Positions 44,471 through 52,970 of a DNA stretch of 64,000 nt are shown in pieces. The notes beneath the pieces were generated by a model that worked only from the letters and a program-made list of their open reading frames with translations, ran no database searches and was not told the origin of the DNA. How positions within the stretch are numbered: position 1 is the first letter of the stretch; each line of letters opens with the position of its first letter. This DNA comes from Clostridia bacterium. GTDB lineage: Bacteria; Bacillota; Clostridia; Oscillospirales; CAG-382. The stretch covers positions 62,001-126,000 of the forward strand of contig JAFXEB010000016.1 in assembly GCA_017521025.1 (NCBI GenBank), given 5' to 3'. The position numbers and the translations under genes were made by a program.

Positions 44471-45631
44471 TCACTCCTTTATGATGAGGTCTTCCATGAA
44501 GCCACCGACGATGTTAGACGCTCGCTTTTGCATGTCGGTGGTCACGTGGGTGTACGTATCCAGCGTGAAGCTAGCGTTGGTGTGCCCGAGGATGCGGGAC
44601 AGCGTTTTGGCATCCACACCGCCCGTCAGCGCGTGGGTGGCGAAGGTGTGGCGCAGATCGTGGAAGCGTATCAGCGGTAGTCCCGCTTGCTTCAACAAGG
44701 TTTTCATGCGGTTGTAAGGATACTCGGGATGCATCGCCTCTTCGGGTCTGTAGATGTTCGGGAAGATCCATTCGCTCATCGCCGTTTTCTTTCGTTCTCG
44801 CAGTATCTCCGCGGTGCTCGGCGGCAAAAGGATGTTGCGCATTCCTGTTTCAGTCTTGGTATCGCCCCAGGTCACGCCGCCGCCTTTCTTTCTCTTCACC
44901 GTCCGCGAGATCTTCAGCCGTCCCGTCGCTTCATCGAAGTCCGACCACCGCAGTCCGCAGATCTCACCGAGCCGAAGTCCCGTGGTCAGCTCGGTGTAGA
45001 AAAAGTCGCGCCACACCTTGTCCTGCATCACGATGCACATGAACTTTTCCAGCTGTGCTTCGGTGAGTATCTGCTTAGGTGCGTAATTGTTTCTCGGGAT
45101 GGTCGTGCCGTCGGTCGGGTTCTTGACGATCAGCCGCTCCTTCACCGCCGCGTCCATCGCTTCGTGGAGCATCATGTGAACACTGCGCACCGTGCTGTCG
45201 GCGAGCTCGTGTCCGCGAAGAGGATGCGCCTCTTGCCGACCGTTCTTTTTTATTTTGTTATACATTCTCTGCACGTCGGCGGTGGTAATGAACGCCACCG
45301 GCTTATCGCCTAGGTAAGGACTCACGTGCGTGCGGATCATCGAAGCGTAGCTGTCCCAGGTACTCTCGCGGATGGTGAAGATCATATACTGGTTAAGCCA
45401 TCGGTCGAGCCACTCACCGAGAGTCATCTTGCTGTCCTCGGTGAGCTCCACGCCACGGTAGTCCTCGATGCGCTGATGCAGTTTTTCTAGGGTTTCCTTT
45501 TGCGTCTTGCCGTAGACGTAACGGAAGATCGGCTTGCCGTCGCTCTTGTGTCCGACGGTGATTCTGCCTTCCCATTGACCGCGCTTCTTCTGCCGAACCA
45601 TTCCGTCACCCGCAGGTCTTCTGTTTGCCAT
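44471..45631 (-). CDS. Second tyrosine integrase
   Basis: A 386-residue recombinase, divergent in sequence from its neighbour but with the same architecture: AP2-like N-terminus (GDGMVRQKKRGQWEGRITVG), SAM-like domain and catalytic TTGLRLGE, HDLRHTFA, LGH and DTYTH. ATG 45631 has AAAGGAG 9 nt upstream. The two integrases are co-transcribed and may act as a pair or be the product of two stacked elements. Confidence 0.93.
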   Translation of the reverse strand: MANRRPAGDGMVRQKKRGQWEGRITVGHKSDGKPIFRYVYGKTQKETLEKLHQRIEDYRGVELTEDSKMTLGEWLDRWLNQYMIFTIRESTWDSYASMIRTHVSPYLGDKPVAFITTADVQRMYNKIKKNGRQEAHPLRGHELADSTVRSVHMMLHEAMDAAVKERLIVKNPTDGTTIPRNNYAPKQILTEAQLEKFMCIVMQDKVWRDFFYTELTTGLRLGEICGLRWSDFDEATGRLKISRTVKRKKGGGVTWGDTKTETGMRNILLPPSTAEILRERKKTAMSEWIFPNIYRPEEAMHPEYPYNRMKTLLKQAGLPLIRFHDLRHTFATHALTGGVDAKTLSRILGHTNASFTLDTYTHVTTDMQKRASNIVGGFMEDLIIKE

Positions 45632-45718
45632 AGTTCTCACTCCTTTCTGTAGCACAACAACATACCACAACTCTTTTCGAATATCCAGCGATTTTACTAA
45701 AACAGTTTTGAGAACTTC

Positions 45719-46123
45719 TCAGTCCTTTTGCCAATGGTAGGCATCCTCAAACCCAAGTGTACCGTTGATTCGTTTCACTTCGTTGATACACTCTTGACGA
45801 AGATTTGCAAGCGTTCCTTCTTCCACTTCGCAGTAGGCGGCAAGGATGTTCATCATCATTGCCATCTCAATTGCCAGTTTAAACAGCATTCTGCACATTC
45901 GAGTGTCGCTGCTGTCCACGATCGCCTTCATCGTTGAGACCATATAGTTCGGTAGCATCCCTGGACTTTCATCTGCCCGTAGGTAACCGACGTATGCCTG
46001 AATTGCTTTTTCAATGAACTCTGATTGACTTCGGCAGTCATCGTCTTTGTACATTTCTTTTACCGTCTCCATTGTTTTGGGTGTCACCCAAAGCGGAAAC
46101 TTGATTTTCTTGTTGTTTTCCAT
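45719..46123 (-). CDS. Ribbon-helix-helix-like accessory protein
   Basis: 134 residues. The N-terminus (IKFPLWVTPKTMETVKEM, SQSEFIEKAI) has the strand-helix-helix pattern of RHH DNA-binding proteins; the rest is helical. The ribosome site GAAAGGAG precedes ATG 46123. It is 87 nt upstream of the integrase pair and could regulate them or act in mobilisation. Exact family unknown. Confidence 0.7.
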   Translation of the reverse strand: MENNKKIKFPLWVTPKTMETVKEMYKDDDCRSQSEFIEKAIQAYVGYLRADESPGMLPNYMVSTMKAIVDSSDTRMCRMLFKLAIEMAMMMNILAAYCEVEEGTLANLRQECINEVKRINGTLGFEDAYHWQKD

Positions 46124-46320
46124 AATAATTCTCCTTTCTTGCTGTAACCCCTGCCACAGCGCCTATGATTTTCCTTACAACACGGTGCTTTTCGCGTTTT
46201 GCTGCTCCTTACGTAACCCCCATCCTTTCCAAACAACCCCAATTCGTCTTGATTTTAAAAATGCCGAAAACCCTTGTTCGGTCGGCGTTGCCGTCCGATG
46301 TGTTGCGAGTCGAGGGTCGC

Positions 46321-46782
46321 TTACGACCCCGACTCTTTCACCTGCTTGATTTTCGACCCTTGAATTTGGTCGAGTTTCTCAAGCTTTTCGAGCGCTTTCT
46401 GTCGGTACATCTCCGCTTCAAAGCGCGTCAGTTGCCTTTGAAAGCGGTACTCCACCGCCTCTTGAATCGGGCGGATAGTATAGAGCAAGGTGCCGTTGTG
46501 TTTTTGTCCTTTCTTAGTGATGACGGTGGTCGGCTCGGTGGTGATGAGTTGCTTTGCGACCAGTCTGTCGATATGCTTTTTCACGGTATTCTTGCTCAGC
46601 CCCACCGCAGATCCGATGGTCTTGTAGCTCGGGTGACATTGAAACGTTTTCCTGTCCTCACAGTACATCAGATAAGCGTACACCGCGATCTCGCCTGCCG
46701 AGAGATCCAAACAAAATATTTCGTTCGGCAGAGGAAAATAATTTTTCACCGCGTCACGCTTTTGGTATCGGTTATACTTCAT
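46321..46782 (-). CDS. Winged-helix protein, possible replication initiator or regulator
   Basis: 153 residues with a central winged helix (LSAGEIAVYAYLMYC, then TIGSAVGLSKNTVKKHIDRLVAKQLI). Similar proteins occur in clostridial integrative elements as replication-related or regulatory genes. A Lys/Glu-rich helix ends the protein. Its start overlaps the stop of the 132-aa gene by 4 nt, so the three genes xis-like, 132-aa and this one form an operon. Confidence 0.75.
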   Translation of the reverse strand: MKYNRYQKRDAVKNYFPLPNEIFCLDLSAGEIAVYAYLMYCEDRKTFQCHPSYKTIGSAVGLSKNTVKKHIDRLVAKQLITTEPTTVITKKGQKHNGTLLYTIRPIQEAVEYRFQRQLTRFEAEMYRQKALEKLEKLDQIQGSKIKQVKESGS

Positions 46783-47177
46783 AGGGCACCGCCGCTTCCT
46801 CTTTTTGAGAACTGCGGTAAATCATGTTCCACCATCAGTGCCACCGCCGTGTCCGAGTGAACGGTACACAGCAGAAGGAGCTCCGCAAGCTGCCTGATTG
46901 TTTTTAGCCGAGGCGATTTACGAAAGAAATTCAGTGCCGAGTCCAAGTGCTCCGGCATCATTTCTTCAACCATGATTCTGCGAATTCCATCTTGCCCGAA
47001 TGTTTCGCCAAGGAAAGTTATCGAGTCAGCGTTCCACAATTCTTTCATCGCGCGTCTCGCCTTGTACTTGAATCTTTTGCAGGGATACTCTCTGTCTCGC
47101 GACGGATGGAAGTAGCACTCGTCTAGAATATATTTCAGATCTTCTGAATCGTATAGGTATAATTTTTCTTTACTCAA
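46779..47177 (-). CDS. Unknown element protein, 132 aa
   Basis: Not recognised. Mainly helical, with YILDECYFHPSRDREYPCKRF near the N-terminus and a conserved-looking IRQLAELLLLCTVHSD. Overlaps genes on both sides by 4 nt, which supports its being real and translated with the excisionase-like and winged-helix proteins. Confidence 0.65.
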   Translation of the reverse strand: MSKEKLYLYDSEDLKYILDECYFHPSRDREYPCKRFKYKARRAMKELWNADSITFLGETFGQDGIRRIMVEEMMPEHLDSALNFFRKSPRLKTIRQLAELLLLCTVHSDTAVALMVEHDLPQFSKRGSGGAL

Positions 47178-47392
47178 TTGCTACCTCCTTTGGGTTTGAA
47201 GTTGCTCTCCACCCACTCTCTGAATTTTTCTTTCGGTACAATCAAGCGATTGCCAACTCGGATGACCGGGAACCCTTTCTCATGCATCAGCTCGTAGGCC
47301 GATGACGGTGCAACGCCCAGCACCTTTGCCACCAGTTCCGCATTGAGAAACAGCGGCAGTTCTTCGTAGTTCGTGTAGATTGATTTTTTCAT
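47174..47392 (-). CDS. Excisionase-like helix-turn-helix protein
   Basis: 72 residues with the HTH_17/Xis pattern: NAELVAKVLGVAPSSAYELMHEKGFPVIRVGNRLIVPKEKFREWVE. Such proteins direct excision with a tyrosine integrase or act as transcription factors. It starts a leftward operon of three overlapping genes. Confidence 0.85.
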   Translation of the reverse strand: MKKSIYTNYEELPLFLNAELVAKVLGVAPSSAYELMHEKGFPVIRVGNRLIVPKEKFREWVESNFKPKGGSN

Positions 47393-47775
47393 TTCTGCTT
47401 TCTCCTTTTGATTTTTTGATAGTCCTCTACTGCCGCTGTCGTGTTTTTACAGCGGCTCTGTTATTACAATGAGCATTCGTAATCAGCCCCTTTTCAAAAT
47501 CATTTTGTTTTGAAAGCTCTGAGGTATAGACAGCCGACACGCTCGCTCATCTTCATGAGGTCTTGGCACATTCTCTTAGCGCTGTCTGCTCGCTCTCCAC
47601 CATATCGGTGTGTCGTGGCGAAGCTGTTACAGAGTTTTTCATTATTCATATTTGCAGACTTTCTTTTCTTGTCTGTCTGTGATATAATTCTAATATGGAT
47701 ATCGAACTTGTTAAATGAAAAAGTATTCTTCACAAAAAATTCAAAGATTGATTATAGACAAAGGCGGTGATACGG
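47393..47775. other. Intergenic control region of the element
   Basis: A divergent promoter region between the excisionase-like operon and the zinc-ribbon gene. It contains a GCCGCTGT/ACAGCGGC stem (47430-47455) on the leader side of the leftward operon, and a rightward TATAAT (47683-47688) without a clear -35. A GTG-started 77-codon leftward frame (47500-47733) has no ribosome site and is not called. Confidence 0.5.
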
Positions 47776-48750
47776 ATGGAGAAAGCCAAAGGCTTGTATG
47801 TCACGATAGACGAAAACGGAAACCTGCAACATACACTTGTGACGGATGAAGGCGAAGAAGAATTGCACGATACCACAGTCAAGGACGAGATCCTAACTTT
47901 GGTGGATTGGGACATCCGTTACTACGCCGAACGCGTTTCAGAAATATACGATGCAGCACCATCCGTAGAAACCAACGATCCCGATCGCTACGGCGAGATC
48001 AATATGGATGACTTCGACGAAATGATGCGGAAAGTAAATAAGTTGCTCTACGACGTGGTATCCAGTGATTTGCTTACCGGAACACTTACATTGACCGCGC
48101 TTGAAGATCTTAATTTAGCGGACGACGGCACGGGACTGTTTATAATTGAAGCAAAGAATGCTATCCTTGACTGTCTCGAGCAGATCATCGACTTTCACAT
48201 GCTTCTCCGCAACATTGTTGCGACCTTGAGCGAAAGAAATGAAGTGGACATGTCCAAGCTTCAGTACAAAAATCTTGCGCAAGCTTCGTTCACACAGATT
48301 TATTCCTACGGTACCGGAAGAAAAACACAGTACTTCTTCCGTTCTCTGACAAACTATTATCACTTCCTTTTACTCCGCTTTCTTGATTCCAAACCGAACA
48401 TTGCTTGGTGTCACTGTTGCGGTAAATTCTTTTATCCTGCAACAAAAAAGGTGACATTGTATTGTGATCGAATCATTGAGAACGGAAAAACATGCAAACA
48501 AATTGGGCCTACTCTAAAACGAAAATCCATTGCAAAGAACGATACCGTTCTGATGGCATATGAACGCACCTATCAGAAAATGTACAAACGCTATGAACGC
48601 TCGAGCGATTCACCTCATCCTCTGTCGAAGGGGTTAACGCAACTCGGATTCTTTGAATGGAGTGATAGAGCGACCGAAGCGAAAAGACGATATCTCAATG
48701 GTGAGATATCGGAAGAAGAGGCCCTGAAAGAAATTGAGGTTAATGATTAG
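47776..48750 (+). CDS. Zinc-ribbon element protein, DUF6076-like
   Basis: 324 residues, mostly helical, with a C-terminal treble-clef-like motif WCHCCGKFFYP...LYCDR...TCKQIGP (about residues 208-245) that should bind zinc. This pattern matches the DUF6076 proteins found in clostridial mobile elements; the function is unknown. ATG 47776 is 8 nt after AAGGCGG, better than the in-frame GTG at 47767 that overlaps it. A strong terminator follows. Confidence 0.7.
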   Translation: MEKAKGLYVTIDENGNLQHTLVTDEGEEELHDTTVKDEILTLVDWDIRYYAERVSEIYDAAPSVETNDPDRYGEINMDDFDEMMRKVNKLLYDVVSSDLLTGTLTLTALEDLNLADDGTGLFIIEAKNAILDCLEQIIDFHMLLRNIVATLSERNEVDMSKLQYKNLAQASFTQIYSYGTGRKTQYFFRSLTNYYHFLLLRFLDSKPNIAWCHCCGKFFYPATKKVTLYCDRIIENGKTCKQIGPTLKRKSIAKNDTVLMAYERTYQKMYKRYERSSDSPHPLSKGLTQLGFFEWSDRATEAKRRYLNGEISEEEALKEIEVND

Positions 48751-48763
48751 CTAATTGAAAAAG

Positions 48764-48796
48764 CGGAACCGAGCATAAAACTCGATTCCGTTTTTT
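48764..48796 (+). terminator. Terminator of the zinc-ribbon gene
   Basis: CGGAACCGAG pairs with CTCGATTCCG, followed by six T. The T-run leads directly into the middle copy of the 17-nt repeat. Confidence 0.85.
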
Positions 48797-48809
48797 CTTT
48801 GTCTACTGC
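48793..48809 (+). other. Middle copy of the 17-nt element repeat
   Basis: TTTTCTTTGTCTACTGC, one mismatch from the copies at 42965 and 62792 and in the same orientation. Confidence 0.5.
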
Positions 48810-48819
48810 GGTGCAGTTT

Positions 48820-49104
48820 TTAGATTTCTCCCACCGTTTCCATACCGTCCATGACCTCGACCATGATCCGCGCCGCCAGAATAAACCCATCGGCGAAGGC
48901 TTGACTAGCCGTGATGTCACACATCTCGCTTTGGCAGTCCTTAAACTTTTCGAAAGTTTCTTTCTGCTGTTCGGTGAGGGTTGACATGAGGCTTTCCTCG
49001 TTCTTGCAGATGAGATTCACCAGCTTATCCATCCGCGATCCGCACTTTATGTCACGCTCGCACGGGCTGAAGTTTCCGTAGGACAGATCTTCAAGCGTTG
49101 TCAT
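48820..49104 (-). CDS. DUF6809-like small protein
   Basis: 94 residues with LEDLSYGNFSPCER at the start, a coiled LTEQQKETFEKFKDCQSE, and a helical FADGFILAARIMVEVMDG end, as in the DUF6809 family common in clostridial elements. Function unknown. ATG 49104 is 7 nt after GAGGTGG; an ATG at 49110 would be 1 nt away. Overlaps the preceding gene by 14 nt. Confidence 0.7.
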   Translation of the reverse strand: MTTLEDLSYGNFSPCERDIKCGSRMDKLVNLICKNEESLMSTLTEQQKETFEKFKDCQSEMCDITASQAFADGFILAARIMVEVMDGMETVGEI

Positions 49105-49342
49105 GTTCATACCACCTCATACAAGAAGAGGACGACTCAGCATCGGTCATTCCCGATATCGAGTCGCCCTCGTTTCTCATATTTTCTGCCGCGATCAGCG
49201 CGTGCTTGACGATCAGCATCTCCAGCCACGTCCGCTCGTCGTACTCTGCCGGACGGCCGTCCCTGAGATATTGCGCCATCGCCGCGCTCATCACGCCATA
49301 CTTTTCGCCTCTGTAAACTTCTTCTACTGTAATTCGTGCCAT
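49091..49342 (-). CDS. Unknown element protein, 83 aa
   Basis: Not recognised. MARITVEEVYRGEKYGVMS leads into helices (ERTWLEMLIVKHALIAAENM). The start at 49342 is set by a strong AAAGGAGGTG. It is paired with the DUF6809-like gene. Confidence 0.65.
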   Translation of the reverse strand: MARITVEEVYRGEKYGVMSAAMAQYLRDGRPAEYDERTWLEMLIVKHALIAAENMRNEGDSISGMTDAESSSSCMRWYEHDNA

Positions 49343-49411
49343 TTTCGCACCTCCTTTGCAGTACACAACAGTACCACAGGAGTTTGCGGAAGTCCAGAGA
49401 AAAACAACTTT

Positions 49412-52210
49412 TTATTCTGTAACAATCTTCTTTTTTTCAATATCGCTACAAACCATTCGTGTTACATAATTAGCATCGTGTTTACAAGTTTCAATAATGT
49501 ATTCATACGATTCTTTGGTAATGCCAGGAACATGTAGAATATGTTGTAAAATCAGATTTTTAATATACACGTTATCACGCTCGATTAACGAAACAATATG
49601 GCGATTAATAATTTCTCGATTATCCGTATTTCGTAATAGAGCTAATAAAATTCTCGTGGAATTCCAACGTATATCAACATAATCTGTATGTAGCCACGCA
49701 AAAGCATAATGGAGTATGGTCGTTTCTATCGGCTTTTGAAAAGCTACATTGGAAGACAGCTCTAAGTAATTAGCAATAAAACTCGTAACAGAAATTGTTG
49801 TTGCGATATTATCTTTAAGATAGGGAAATAATTCGAGTAAATCTGCATGCACATCAATATCCATAGCAGAAAATAATATTTTAAGGCTAATAGTCAATGC
49901 AATGCTATCAATATTAGATGAGAACGGAAAACTGTCACCAGCTATTATTTGTGATTCATTTTCTAATATGTTTCTATAGACAGCTTTATTACGTTCATAC
50001 GATTTAGGATATTTTTCAATTATGCAGCACAACAGAGCAACTGCATCCATTTTAGTAGATAGTGATTCTCTTGACTCCAACAAAGTTTGAGACACTGCTA
50101 AAATTATGGAATCAACTAAGGAGTCTTCATATTGTTGATCGCTATCTAATAATATAGATTTAATTGTGGCGATTTCCCTTGTTCCGCGACCAAAGTACCT
50201 GCCATTCTTTCCTTGTGTTTCGTTATCACTCTTGACTATTTCAAGATACTTTTTTAAGAATACTGGGTAATCAGAAACTTTATTCTCTGTAGTTTCAAGT
50301 CGGTAATTATTATTATAAAATTCCGGCAAATATGTCTCTACGGTTTTATCAAGTTCATTAGTTAATTCACGATTTTGATTTCTAATTACACACAGAAAAA
50401 AAGGGCTTCGTTTTACTAATTCACAATCATTTTGCAAAATATCAATTATACTCGCAATTAATTTTTTTGCATTTTCCTCCCGCATTTTAGTTATATCAAT
50501 TCTTTTTGATATAAGTTTAAACATGTCCATATACCATCGGCTAAGGTGCTTCTCAACAAATTTGCAACATATTTCTGCTAAAACATCTTGTGACAATCGA
50601 TGAGACACATTTGAAAGGTTTTTGAAAACACTTTCTCCAATGGAAATATTTTTGTCTTCATCATCAATCCAAGCGTAAATAATTTTTAGCATTGAAGATT
50701 CATAAAAACGGAATTTTTCGTCATTTAAATAATATCCAACCGTTGCAAAACCAAGCAATTGCTGCCTTATTCTCCTATGAGTTATTGGATGCAAAGAACA
50801 AAAGTCCATTATTTTTTCCGCATCAGCATCAGAAAGCTTGCTCAGTATTTCCGGGAAAGTGTTTTGAATACCTACCACTTCTTTTTCTTTTCCGCCTCTT
50901 ATTGCATACTTAAGCAAATCTCTGCGAAAAGACCAATCATCATATCTGCTTGACAAATAAAAGAGGAATTCTTTTGCTTTATCAAAAATCATAAGGATAT
51001 GTGTTAATGAACCATTATACATAGCAACTATGAACGTACTTGCCAGCAGTTTACCAAATTCATTCAAATTTCCGCCTAAAGAAACAGTATACGGCGACTC
51101 GGTTTTGTGTTTATATAATCCTTGTATATATTTTTCTTGTAACGATTCATTACACCTATCAATCACAGGATAATACAACTCATCTTGACTATCATCCAAT
51201 TCTTTTTGTGCTTCAGATTCAAAGTAAGTATTCTTTTGTTCACACAGTTCCCAATGTTGATTTCGCAGATCAATCAAAATATCCTTTATGATCCACGAGG
51301 GTTGCTTTGCATCTTTTGCAATCTTAAGTGCATCACCTAGGTACTTGATGCTATCTTCTATTTTTCCATTAAAATATGATTGAATTGCTTGCCATCTTAA
51401 ACTAACAACATCAAAAATTTCTTTGTCTTGAATCGATTTCAAGCACTCTAAAAACATTGAAACGTTAAACTCTTTAATAGTTTTCCCTTCAAACAAGATT
51501 GGCAAGAACTGAATTCCCCAATCATCCAATTCACTGGTCTGAATAGGATCGTCTGGGAAACGTGAGAAAGATATTCCTGTAATAGAGTGTAAAATATAAT
51601 CCGTGGTTTTATCGATATTCTTAAGCACAGATTTTGGAAAACTCGTATCTTGACGAGTACTTATAGAAGTTATGTCAATATCTTTTGTAGACTCCAATTC
51701 TGTTTCAGACATTGAGATTTTCCCTTGACAATAATAATGATAAATGCGAACTATATCGCTCAACAATGCTGTTGCACCATTTTTACTAAGTTCGTTAAAG
51801 GTGTGCACAGTTTTACTTTTTGCAAAGTTTGCACCCATCAAGCTTTTTTCTAATGGTGTTTTTTCTTTTTTGGCTTCATCACAAAAATAGTATAATGCTT
51901 TGATATTATTTCGCTGTACAACATCTATTTCTGCTTTTACGCCATCCGGTATCCCATCTGCATTATCAATAAGAAAAATACAAACATCGGAATCTTCAAG
52001 TGCAAAAGTATAATGTACTCCCGCACTAAGTGTCGATGCTTCTTCACCCTCAAATGTATATACTTCTGCTAAACCAGTTTTTTCGATAGACTCTTTAAGT
52101 TCAGCACGAATGGGATCATATTTCGGGGGTTCATCAGCTCTATCGCATTTCGAACTGATGAAAACTTTTATTTTTTGTGTCGCTACTATTTTACAGTTCT
52201 TATCCTTCAT
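49412..52210 (-). CDS. DUF4062-like N-terminus fused to a large helical-repeat body; candidate defence sensor
   Basis: About 932 residues. The first 150 (KVFISSKCDR, RAELKESIEKT, EDSDVCIFLIDNADG, VKAEIDVVQRN) match the DUF4062/TIR-like fold seen at the N-terminus of many STAND-type and antiphage proteins. The conserved glutamate of VKAEI is a candidate active residue. The remaining 780 residues are almost all helical, with TPR/HEAT-like spacing and no NTPase motif. The gene is very AT-rich compared with the chromosome. ATG 52210 or ATG 52222 is possible: GAAAGG lies 1 nt from the latter and 13 from the former. Domain calls are by eye. Confidence 0.7.
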   Translation of the reverse strand: MKDKNCKIVATQKIKVFISSKCDRADEPPKYDPIRAELKESIEKTGLAEVYTFEGEEASTLSAGVHYTFALEDSDVCIFLIDNADGIPDGVKAEIDVVQRNNIKALYYFCDEAKKEKTPLEKSLMGANFAKSKTVHTFNELSKNGATALLSDIVRIYHYYCQGKISMSETELESTKDIDITSISTRQDTSFPKSVLKNIDKTTDYILHSITGISFSRFPDDPIQTSELDDWGIQFLPILFEGKTIKEFNVSMFLECLKSIQDKEIFDVVSLRWQAIQSYFNGKIEDSIKYLGDALKIAKDAKQPSWIIKDILIDLRNQHWELCEQKNTYFESEAQKELDDSQDELYYPVIDRCNESLQEKYIQGLYKHKTESPYTVSLGGNLNEFGKLLASTFIVAMYNGSLTHILMIFDKAKEFLFYLSSRYDDWSFRRDLLKYAIRGGKEKEVVGIQNTFPEILSKLSDADAEKIMDFCSLHPITHRRIRQQLLGFATVGYYLNDEKFRFYESSMLKIIYAWIDDEDKNISIGESVFKNLSNVSHRLSQDVLAEICCKFVEKHLSRWYMDMFKLISKRIDITKMREENAKKLIASIIDILQNDCELVKRSPFFLCVIRNQNRELTNELDKTVETYLPEFYNNNYRLETTENKVSDYPVFLKKYLEIVKSDNETQGKNGRYFGRGTREIATIKSILLDSDQQYEDSLVDSIILAVSQTLLESRESLSTKMDAVALLCCIIEKYPKSYERNKAVYRNILENESQIIAGDSFPFSSNIDSIALTISLKILFSAMDIDVHADLLELFPYLKDNIATTISVTSFIANYLELSSNVAFQKPIETTILHYAFAWLHTDYVDIRWNSTRILLALLRNTDNREIINRHIVSLIERDNVYIKNLILQHILHVPGITKESYEYIIETCKHDANYVTRMVCSDIEKKKIVTE

Positions 52211-52306
52211 TTTTGTGACCATACCTTTCTTGCTAAACGAAAGTTTGTGCGTTTTTCGCCGCCGAAATTGCTGTCCTATTTTTTACAGCAAATCTACAAA
52301 TTTCCT

Positions 52307-52327
52307 GTCTGAAAAAATTTTTCAGAC
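52307..52327. repeat. 21-bp palindrome
   Basis: GTCTGAAAAA-A-TTTTTCAGAC, just past the deformylase stop. Possible leftward terminator or protein site; a second small stem (TTGCTGT/ACAGCAA, 52268-52291) lies beside it. Confidence 0.6.
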
Positions 52328-52350
52328 TTCACTTCCTCTTTTATAAATCA

Positions 52351-52776
52351 CTATATTAAAATTCCATTACAATGATCTATCTCATGCTGAATGATCTGCG
52401 CTGTCCAGCCGGTGTAGGTCTTGATGCGGTTCTGCACTTCCAAGTTCTGATACTTGACCTTGATGGATTTATAGCGTTTGCAAGGTCTCGGCCCGCCGAG
52501 GAGGGACAGGCATCCTTCCTCGGTATTGTACGCGCCGTCTTTTTTGATGATCTCTGGGTTGAGCATCACGGTATATGTAGGAGCCGGTCCACTCTCGTCA
52601 AGAAATGCGATAATGCGCTTTTTCACGCCGATCATATTCGCCGCCATGCCGACACAGCTATCCTTGTGAGCCATAAGCGTATCCAACAAGTCCTTTGCAA
52701 CCGGCAAATCCTCCTTTGAAGCCATCTCCGCTTTTCCCGAAAGGAATATCGGATCGTGCATTAGTTCTTTAATCAT
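52351..52776 (-). CDS. Peptide deformylase-like protein with altered motif I
   Basis: 141 residues with the metal-binding EEGCLSL and QHEIDH motifs of peptide deformylase, which removes formyl groups from nascent proteins. Motif I reads GMAANMIG, so the usual Gln (GxGLAAxQ) is Met. This shorter variant type is known in gut Firmicutes. The start at 52776 has GAGGTG upstream; an earlier ATG at 52797 has no ribosome site. It stands between the DUF4062-like gene and the methyltransferase promoter. Confidence 0.85.
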   Translation of the reverse strand: MIKELMHDPIFLSGKAEMASKEDLPVAKDLLDTLMAHKDSCVGMAANMIGVKKRIIAFLDESGPAPTYTVMLNPEIIKKDGAYNTEEGCLSLLGGPRPCKRYKSIKVKYQNLEVQNRIKTYTGWTAQIIQHEIDHCNGILI

Positions 52777-52921
52777 TTCGCACCTCAAATCATCCATATT
52801 TACAACAAACTATCACACATAGCCTGTGTACAAAAATATACGAAAACTACGTTTTGTAGGAAACATTATCTTCATTTTGCATATATCTGTTTCTTTTTGG
52901 CTGCATATTTTGCAAAACCAG

Positions 52922-52950
52922 TTGACTTTTCTGCTCGTTTGTGCTATAAT
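52922..52950 (+). promoter_or_regulatory. Promoter of the methyltransferase gene
   Basis: TTGACT (52922-52927) and TATAAT (52945-52950), spacer 17 nt. It is only 20 nt before the start codon, leaving room for XRE-domain autorepression. Confidence 0.88.
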
Positions 52951-52970
52951 AAAATCCGAGGTGTACTATC

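Noticed and set aside
47500..47733. 77-codon leftward frame
   Set aside because: GTG start without a ribosome site, covers the divergent promoter region; the internal ATG at 47649 also lacks a clear site.
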